From: Desmodus rotundus
Lineage: Eukaryota; Chordata; Mammalia; Chiroptera; Phyllostomidae
Reading direction: 5' to 3'
Assembly: GCF_022682495.2 (NCBI RefSeq)
Contig: NC_071389.1
Location: 188,279,556-188,343,555 of the forward strand
Length of the DNA stretch: 64,000 bases
In this document: positions 57,636 to 64,000 of the stretch, piece after piece
Layout of the letters: each line of letters opens with the position of its first letter
Position numbering within the stretch: the stretch's first letter is position 1
Position numbers and translations under genes: made by a program
Notes under the pieces: generated by a model
Databases searched by the model: none
Seen by the model: the letters and a program-made list of their open reading frames with translations, nothing else
Told to the model about the DNA's origin: nothing

Positions 57636-58199
57636 GGGTGGTTGGCTTGCTAGTAAACCCACTGGTGATTCCTGGTCCCTCCCTCTGCTTCCTCTGACTG
57701 ACTCCTCGGAACCTTTCATGCCTCACCCCACCTGCCTTAGGTATGATGTTCATAGTATTGATACTATGATAGGCGTTCCTGGATGTGACAGCGGCTGTTG
57801 TCACCGGAAGTTGTGAAATCTGCTACCATTGCCAGCTTCATCTTACCTATCCTAGTGATGAGCTGCCATTCACAGGGCTTGTTAATACATGAAGTCTTGT
57901 ATCTCGGCCTCAGGTGTCTGCCCCGTGGCTTTGATCCGAGGAACAGACGGCCTCAGTGTGCTCACCTTCATTTGGTCTGGCAGCTGCTGTCACTCTGTCA
58001 TTCTTCAGCTATCAATATGGAAGACAGTCTAAGGTTTTGAGAGGACTTGTGTGACAGTTTGCCAGAAGTGTATATCTGGATGCCACGTGTCACCAGCTTG
58101 GGGGTATCATCTTTGTTCCCTGGCTGCTTATCGATACCATGGCATTAATGCCTTCACCAAGAGGGAGAGAATCTAATGTGTAAACTTCTTTTTCTTTCC

Positions 58200-58535
58200 T
58201 GCCAGCGTGTCACATCTCTCTCATCTAACCCTCACAATGACCTTGTGAGTTGCCGGAGCTGATTCTGTTTTACAAGTAAGGAAGCAGATGCTCAGCATTT
58301 TAGTGACTTGCTCAGTGTGGCTGTGTCAAGCCCAGGCCTGTCTGGTTCTCAGTACCCTTTCCTTAAACAAATAAAAGCCCCTTAAATGCAGAGGTGCCCC
58401 AGGCTAGCTCAGATCTCGCCAGCTTTATTCATTCAACAGGTGTGTTTTGGACACCTATTTATGTGCCAGGCCCTGGAAAGAGAAAAAAGATGAATAAGGC
58501 ACAGTCTCATTCTTTAAGGGCATTCCACTTGTTCA
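58200..58535 (-). repeat. MIR and L2 fragments
   Basis: 58200-58350 is reverse MIR (ATCTAACCCTCACAATGACC, TTTTACAAGTAAGGAAGCAG). 58425-58535 is reverse L2 (TTATTCATTCAACAGGTGTG, CACCTATTTATGTGCCAGGC). Confidence 0.7.
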
Positions 58536-58764
58536 CATCTGCCTCCCTTCTCATTCCAGTGTGATAAGGTATCTGGAAAGGCTGTGAGATCACAGAGCAG
58601 CTGTGATAGGATATTGGACAGGTGGGAAAAAAGTAAGGAATTCATGGCTGTAAACAAAACCAAATTTAAAACATGATGGCTTGTTCATTTAGACTGACTC
58701 TGTTAAGGAGTGTGTGGCAGAGAGAATAATGAGAGATAAAAGTAGACAAGTAATGAGGCTTTTC

Positions 58765-58982
58765 TTTTTTCTTTTTATTTAAATTTTATTTATTTATATC
58801 CAGAGAGAGGGGACACGAAGGAGAAAGAGAGGGAGAGAAACATCAATGTGTAGTTGCTTCTTGCACTCCCCCAGCTGGGGACCTGGCTTGCAACCCAGGC
58901 ATGTACCCTGGCTGGGAATTGAACTGGAGACCCCTTGGTTTGCAGGCTGGCACTCAATCCACTGAGCAACACCAGCCAGGGC
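58765..58982 (-). mobile_element. VES-type bat SINE
   Basis: Reverse copy with ATTTATTTATATCCAGAGAG, AACATCAATGTGTAGTTGCT, ATGTACCCTGGCTGGGAATT and GAGCAACACCAGCCAGGGC. AGGCTTTTC at both edges (near 58756 and 58985) is the target duplication. A MIR remnant continues to the right (58995-59105). Confidence 0.9.
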
Positions 58983-60708
58983 AAGGCTTTTCCTATAGGA
59001 ACTGGGGCACAAAGAGGTTAGGTAACCTGTTCAGCGACACACAACCACTAGGTGACAGAGCTGGAACTTGAAACTAGGGCAAAGGGCTCCCAAGACCAGG
59101 CTCTTAAAGCTGAATTGCTCTCTGATCTAATCTGTGCTTATGATCTTGTTGGCCACAGTACTCCCCTCTAAGTTCTATACACAGACCCATGCACACCCCA
59201 CCGGGCTGCTTTTCATACCTGTGTTAGTGCTATTTATGGAGAAAACCACGGCTCTGATTGGACGCCTAGAGTGTGCTTTGCTATTATGTAAGTGGGTCAG
59301 GAGGATGGCGAGCAGTGGTGATGCAGCAGTCCCACGAAGGTCCATACGTGTGTACCACTATTTAAGTAAACGTCTGGGTGGGAACGGATGCAAGGAGCGT
59401 ACGGAAGTTCATTATCCATTTAAGAAAACAACTCACACATTTTATAAAAGGATTTCTCTTAAAAAGAAAATATGTTTTTGTATCATGCAGACCTGGGTCA
59501 AAGCCATACCAGATAAGTTAGTGTTTATTCCTCTGCTTGAGTTGTTAGGATTAAATACAATAATGTTTGTGATACATCTGACACAGCGTTTAATTAGTGT
59601 CCTCTTCCCATTGTACTTGGATATAAAAAGGATAGATTTAGAAACTTTTTATAAGGCAAGATAAATCTCTTTTTAGTTACCAGATATACATTCTAGTAAG
59701 TTGTTAATTCCTTTCATTCTTTCAACAAATATTGGAGGACCTGCTCTTATACATAATTGATAGGAGTCTTGCCTTCATTGGTCCAAGTCACCCAAGTAGA
59801 GGGCTTTCTGCTCCTCTGCACCTTTGTTTCCTCACTTGTAAAGTGCCTGGTACTGTTCCTGACTCGTAGTCAGTGCTCCGTGGTAGGTGCTAACTCATGT
59901 GATATTATGCTGTCGTTAAAAATGACTCACACAGAGGTTTTAATAGTATGAGAGAATTTTCTATACTATAATGTTTAATTAAAAAAACAAAGAGCTTAAA
60001 AATAAAAACACAATAATTCAAAAAATAAAAAGCAAATTATGCCAAGAAAACAAAGAGCTTAAAATAGTTTTTGTGTAATGGTCACATCTTACGTTAAGAA
60101 GCATAGGAAAAGGACTGGAAAGAAATGCATAAAATATGAATAATCACTCAAATATTTGTGCACCTGTCTTGCCAGTGCAACAGGTCCTGGGGAAATACAG
60201 GTGAACAAGACCTGGTTCTTCCCTAGGGGACAGTTTTAGCATGGGAGACAGATGGTCCCGGTCCCACACAGGATGAAGTAGAGGAAGAAGTCAAGCACGC
60301 TGGTTTGATTTCTGCTGTGAAGAAAGGAGAGTGGTGGTATCATTCATTGAGAGAGAGACAGGATTTAGACCAGGGAAGATGATGAATTTGGTTTGAGACA
60401 TGTTGCGATTGTCCAGTGTGGATCTGTAGGCTAGTGGGCACATAGGTGTGGGTGAGCAGGAGAGGTTACTCTATAGGTGAGGGCTGGAGCTGTGGGAATG
60501 AATAACAGCACTTAGGGAAAGGTGTGGAGTGCAAGAAGAGCCTTAGATTGTGATCGCATCTAGATGGTGAGATTGTGAATGACCTTTTCTTCTTTTACTT
60601 TATTTCTTTATTTATCATTTCCTGTAATGTAAATATAAGTATTTCCTGTAACATAATATAAAGTGTTTTAGTTAGGATTAGGTTTGGCCACTCGTGACAG
60701 CAAACCCA

Positions 60709-60756
60709 AAATAAGCTTATATCTAGTTGTGACTTAAACTAGATATAAGCTTATTT
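60709..60756. repeat. Perfect 20-bp-arm inverted repeat (hairpin)
   Basis: The left arm 60709-60728 (AAATAAGCTTATATCTAGTT) is exactly complementary in reverse to the right arm 60737-60756. An 8-base loop, GTGACTTA, separates them. It sits in text resembling an old interspersed repeat (GGCTTAAACAAC...TTTATTTCTC type), in which only the right arm looks original. Confidence 0.95.
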
Positions 60757-62424
60757 CTCTCCCACTCTAAAAGAAGTCTAGACAGAGGTAGTCTCTCCAG
60801 GGCTTTGTCTGGTATCGAGCCCTTCTATTTTCATGCTCCACAGTTCTCAGCATTTGGTCTTCCACCTGTGTTCCAAGATGGGTATCCAAACTGCAGCCAC
60901 AAGTTAGGAGAAGGGTTGAAGGAGAGCATGTCCTTTCCATTTCTGCATGTTTTCCCGAAGATGCACATGACAGTTTGCTTACATCCTGTTGGCCAGAATT
61001 TAGTCATTTAGACATAGATGCACTCTGGAAGGAGTCTGGGAAATGAAATCTTTATTTTGGGAAGTCATATGCACGCTAAAAATAAGAGTCCAGTTAGTGA
61101 TGCTAATAACATCTTGGTTTGCCTGTGGAACAGCTGAGATTGATTGGCTCATCTAAAGGGATTCATACAATAATTTCTATGTAAACCATACATTTGTTCC
61201 TTACTTAAATCATAAGTATAGAGTTATATGGTGGTAGTGAGGTGGAAAATAGTTTGCCTACTCAGTAAGGTCAATGTCTGAACACTGAACTAGAGGCCTA
61301 GTAAACTCGCTTAATGGTTAACATGGAACCCTATCAAGGGGAGTAGGAGATAATCCAGCCTCCTTCACTGCAAGACCATTTCAAGAGTTCCTGATATTAC
61401 TGAAAAATTAAATAAGCATTGTAATTCTGTAGATAAAGGTTTTCAGAAATATTTTGGTAGGGAACTACACTGTTCTCGTCTGTTTTTCAGTGGAAAAGGT
61501 GGTCTTAACATATTTACAGTTATAAATAAGACCTAGGTCACTCTTAGTTCAATTCAGGGTCTGGAGTATTAGTTGCCAACCAGGAGGAGTCAAGGCTACT
61601 TCAGGCTTGGCTCCACGAGGCGACCACCACCCTCCACAGTGACTTGTCTGGGGATTCTGCAGTTTTGGCTCTTGGATAAATTAGAAGGGAGTGAGTGTTC
61701 CTCTCAATATCGACTACCCTCAAGCAGGGTTTAAGAATTTAGAGGTTAATAATAATAATTAGCTATATGTCACTTCTTTCATTTTTTACCACTATTAATT
61801 AATACACACACAACCTCCTGGTTGGAGGTAAGGGTGGCTAAACTCGTTTTATAAGATGTGGAGAGTTTACTGCAGTAGAGCCTGTGCCTCCTGAAGCTCT
61901 GCTGGCCAGAGGTTTTCCACACGAAAAATGTTTTCTTTCCTCTGGAATTGAAATGGGACATCAAGAAACCTAAAGCAAATGGAGCGCAGAAGCGGGTATT
62001 TCTGCACATTCTAGCATGTGTACATTACATGTATATGTACATGTAATAAAGAATGCATGTACTGATTTTAGAGAACTTCCTAATGTCCTTTCCACTTCTT
62101 TTAGCAAGTTTAAGAAAATTACATTTAAAAAATCATGGGGTTTTTATTGAAGAAATAAAAAACACTTTACCACTAAAAACAAAAAATCATGTTTTTCTCC
62201 TGCCATGGAGAGAACAAACTCTGAGTAGTGAGACTGGATGGCCTGTGGAAAATGACATGCTTAGCTATAGACTGCTAATTAAAAGAAAGATGAATGAATT
62301 ACCTCCTTGAATTAAGTTTTGAATAGCGTCTAGTGTAACACATTGACGGATACTGTGAGTAACTGGTAACAAGGGAAAATCCAAACTCCTAACACATAGA
62401 GTTACACTATGCATACAGATATAA

Positions 62425-62660
62425 TGACAGCTCAGATATTGAATACCTACCACATTCTGAGCTCTTTACATCTATTGTACGTACTCATCTAATTTCTGCA
62501 ACCACCACATGAGGTGCAGGTATTAGATTTATAGCCATTTTACAGATGAATACATTGAGGCACAGAGAAGTAACAGAATTTGCCTAGGGACATGTCAGCA
62601 GAAAAGCTAGATTATGTGACTTCAGAGGAGGCTCCCATAACTATTGAGCCATCCTGCTAT
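62425..62660 (-). repeat. MIR SINE
   Basis: ATTGAATACCTACCACATTC, GAGCTCTTTACATCTATTGT, CCATTTTACAGATGAATACA and GAGGCACAGAGAAGTAACAG. Confidence 0.85.
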
Positions 62661-63214
62661 TAGTAGAAAGCTAGATGAGCTGTGGGATTAGCTCATATGT
62701 TTACAAAAGAGGAGACCTGAACACATTTCAAGGCAGAGGACAAGACAGGGAGAGGATGTTTAAGGGATCTAAGGATCCCTAAGACTGCTTGGAATTGGGC
62801 TGGAACAGGCTGTGGGACTCTGGGAAGGGTAAGCTGTAGCAGAGGTAGAACAATCCTCGGCTTTGTCATCTGAGGTTGCAGGGGAGTCTAAGTATAGAAA
62901 ACTGCCCTGAAGAGTAGAGGTAGGGGGGAAAGTAGCTCATGACTGATGGATGACCTTGAGCTTTTAGGTAATGTGCTGGAGCTGGCTGCTACCAGCTCAG
63001 GAGAACCATTGCCAAACATTCAGAAAATTTTCAGGCAGGTTGATGACTTGAAATCAGCCAACATGGGAGTATTTGTTTTTTAAAAAAATTGGCAAATGCT
63101 ACAAATTAGGGCATCTCTCCGCCACCACCTAAAGCTGCTTTACCAGAACACCTTAGATTCTCTTCTCCATTTCACTACCATTTGAAAGCCTGCTGAAGTG
63201 CCAGTTGAATTGAA

Positions 63215-63480
63215 GTCTAGAATTCATGCCTGCAATGGGAAAGGCACTGTGCCAGGTATTGGGGATACAAAGACCAGCCCCTCAAGTGAAAAAGTGTGGT
63301 GGAGAAAGAAGAGTATGTGGGCATAAATCCTGGACTAGCTGTCAGACCTTGAGTTTACTCATCTGCAAATGGAGATGGTAATACATATCCCAAAGGCTTA
63401 TTGAGATGATTAATGAGAACGTGTAAAGCTCCTGGCACACACACACAGGTGCTCAATAAGTGGCCGATGAGTACACAGAC
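63215..63480. repeat. L2 (reverse) and MIR (forward) fragments
   Basis: 63230-63295 is a short reverse L2 patch (GGCACTGTGCCAGGTATTGG). 63325-63475 is forward MIR (TTGAGTTTACTCATCTGCAA, ATTGAGATGATTAATGAGAA, GCTCCTGGCACACACACACA, GGTGCTCAATAAGTGG) with a small CA expansion. Confidence 0.75.
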
Positions 63481-63739
63481 AGCATTAATGCAGGTTGATG
63501 AAGAAATACAAGAGTGAGTAGTTCTGTGTTTGCTCAGAGGCTTCACAGAAATCATTGTCCCCCAAGTAGAATTTTAAAGTTTTCAGGGGGGATGTCTCAT
63601 GGATGAAGTCTGCCCTGGTCTTTCTCAGAAAGCTAATACTTTTTTTTGTCCTTAAAGCATGTAGCTTTTACTTCTTTATAGCCTGTGCCTCACTGCATAC
63701 ACTTTCAAATTTTAAGACAGACAATGGATTTAGAGGTAC

Positions 63740-63885
63740 ACACACCTGATTTATATCTGAAATGTAATGCAATTGCTTTGTGACCTTTGGCAAGGTTCTT
63801 CACTCCCTGGAATTTCAGTTTGTACTTTTGTAACATGGGTGTAATACCTGGATGGTTTGGAGGATTAACTGAGAATGTAGGGAAA
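63740..63885 (+). repeat. MIR SINE fragment
   Basis: TGTGACCTTTGGCAAGGTTC, TTCAGTTTGTACTTTTGTAA and CATGGGTGTAATACCTGGAT. Confidence 0.7.
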
Positions 63886-64000
63886 AGAGCCAGATCCCTG
63901 GCTGCCTTATGAAACCCAAACTGAATCTAACATATGTTTATAGTTTCATCTTCCCTATGCTTCTGTATCCCATGCAATAGCCAACAGAATCTGTTTTTAA

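Larger units (their letters stand above)
53434..64000 (+). other. TXNRD1: TXNRD1 intron 3 (incomplete)
   Basis: It starts at the GTAAGA donor. I searched for the next Grx exon (expected to continue after LELDQ with an acidic-Gly-Arg segment) and did not find it before 64000, so the intron runs off the window. Besides the features listed separately, stretches 53434-54314, 56673-57035, 59106-60145 and 60760-62420 show no recognised exon and only weak L2/MIR remnants (reverse L2 at about 60150-60240). Confidence 0.7.

Noticed and set aside
59134..59664. A 176-codon plus-strand open frame in intron 3
   Set aside because: No family resemblance; the second half is Lys/Ile/Leu-rich AT-biased sequence. 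No splice or promoter support.
1..64000. CRISPR arrays, bacterial operons or phage-like modules
   Set aside because: No spaced identical repeats, no dense coding and no bacterial gene signals; the whole window is mammalian in composition and repeat content.

Overview
This is a 64 kb piece of mammalian nuclear DNA, most probably from a bat of the suborder Yangochiroptera. The evidence is about eleven copies, full or partial, of a tRNA-derived SINE whose head (GCCCTGGCTGGTGTGGCTCA type) and tail (GATGTTTCTCTC... pyrimidine run, then A-rich) match the bat VES family as I remember it. It also carries short mariner-type elements with matching ends that resemble bat DNA transposons, and LINE-1 copies beginning with a 5' leader I associate with laurasiatherian L1. 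The remaining repeats are ordinary eutherian ones (MIR, L2, old L1M, MER5A, MER20, MLT1, hAT fossils). There is no bacterial gene, CRISPR array or operon. Most open frames in the window fall in repeats or GC-rich DNA and are not genes.

The only protein-coding gene I can support is the 5' part of TXNRD1 (thioredoxin reductase 1), on the + strand. Three exons encode the N-terminal glutaredoxin-like module of the long isoform (the human 'v3' form). They are a first exon in a CpG island (about 25524-25614), a second exon with the CRRC dithiol motif (48775-48947) and a third exon (53373-53433). Splice sites and phases fit exactly (1/1, 0/0, 1). The rest of the gene, including the flavoprotein core and its housekeeping promoter, should lie to the right of the window. 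The notable point is that the codon lined up with the human start methionine reads AGG, and no ATG occurs in any frame from 25338 to the end of exon 1. The Grx module is open and spliceable but has no visible AUG.

Layout. 1-6.9 kb: repeats, with a triple nest at 4.8-6.1 kb (old L1M, then a younger L1 with a 23-bp target duplication, then a 116-bp mariner element). 6.97-7.24 kb: a GC-box-rich CpG island with no recognised gene. 8-25 kb: intergenic DNA with L2, MIR, L1M, MER20, MLT1, a second mariner and two VES. 25.3-26.0 kb: CpG island with TXNRD1 exon 1. 26-48.7 kb: intron 1, rich in L1, LTR-like and VES insertions. 48.8-53.4 kb: exons 2 and 3 with intron 2. 53.4-64 kb: intron 3, with a decayed hAT transposase, one VES and many MIR/L2 pieces.

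I found no convincing new multi-gene system. The observations most worth following are the missing AUG of the Grx-TXNRD1 isoform, the orphan CpG island at 7 kb, the nested transposons and a perfect 20-bp-arm hairpin at 60.7 kb. Repeat family names are from memory; a RepeatMasker run would settle the exact subfamilies and edges.
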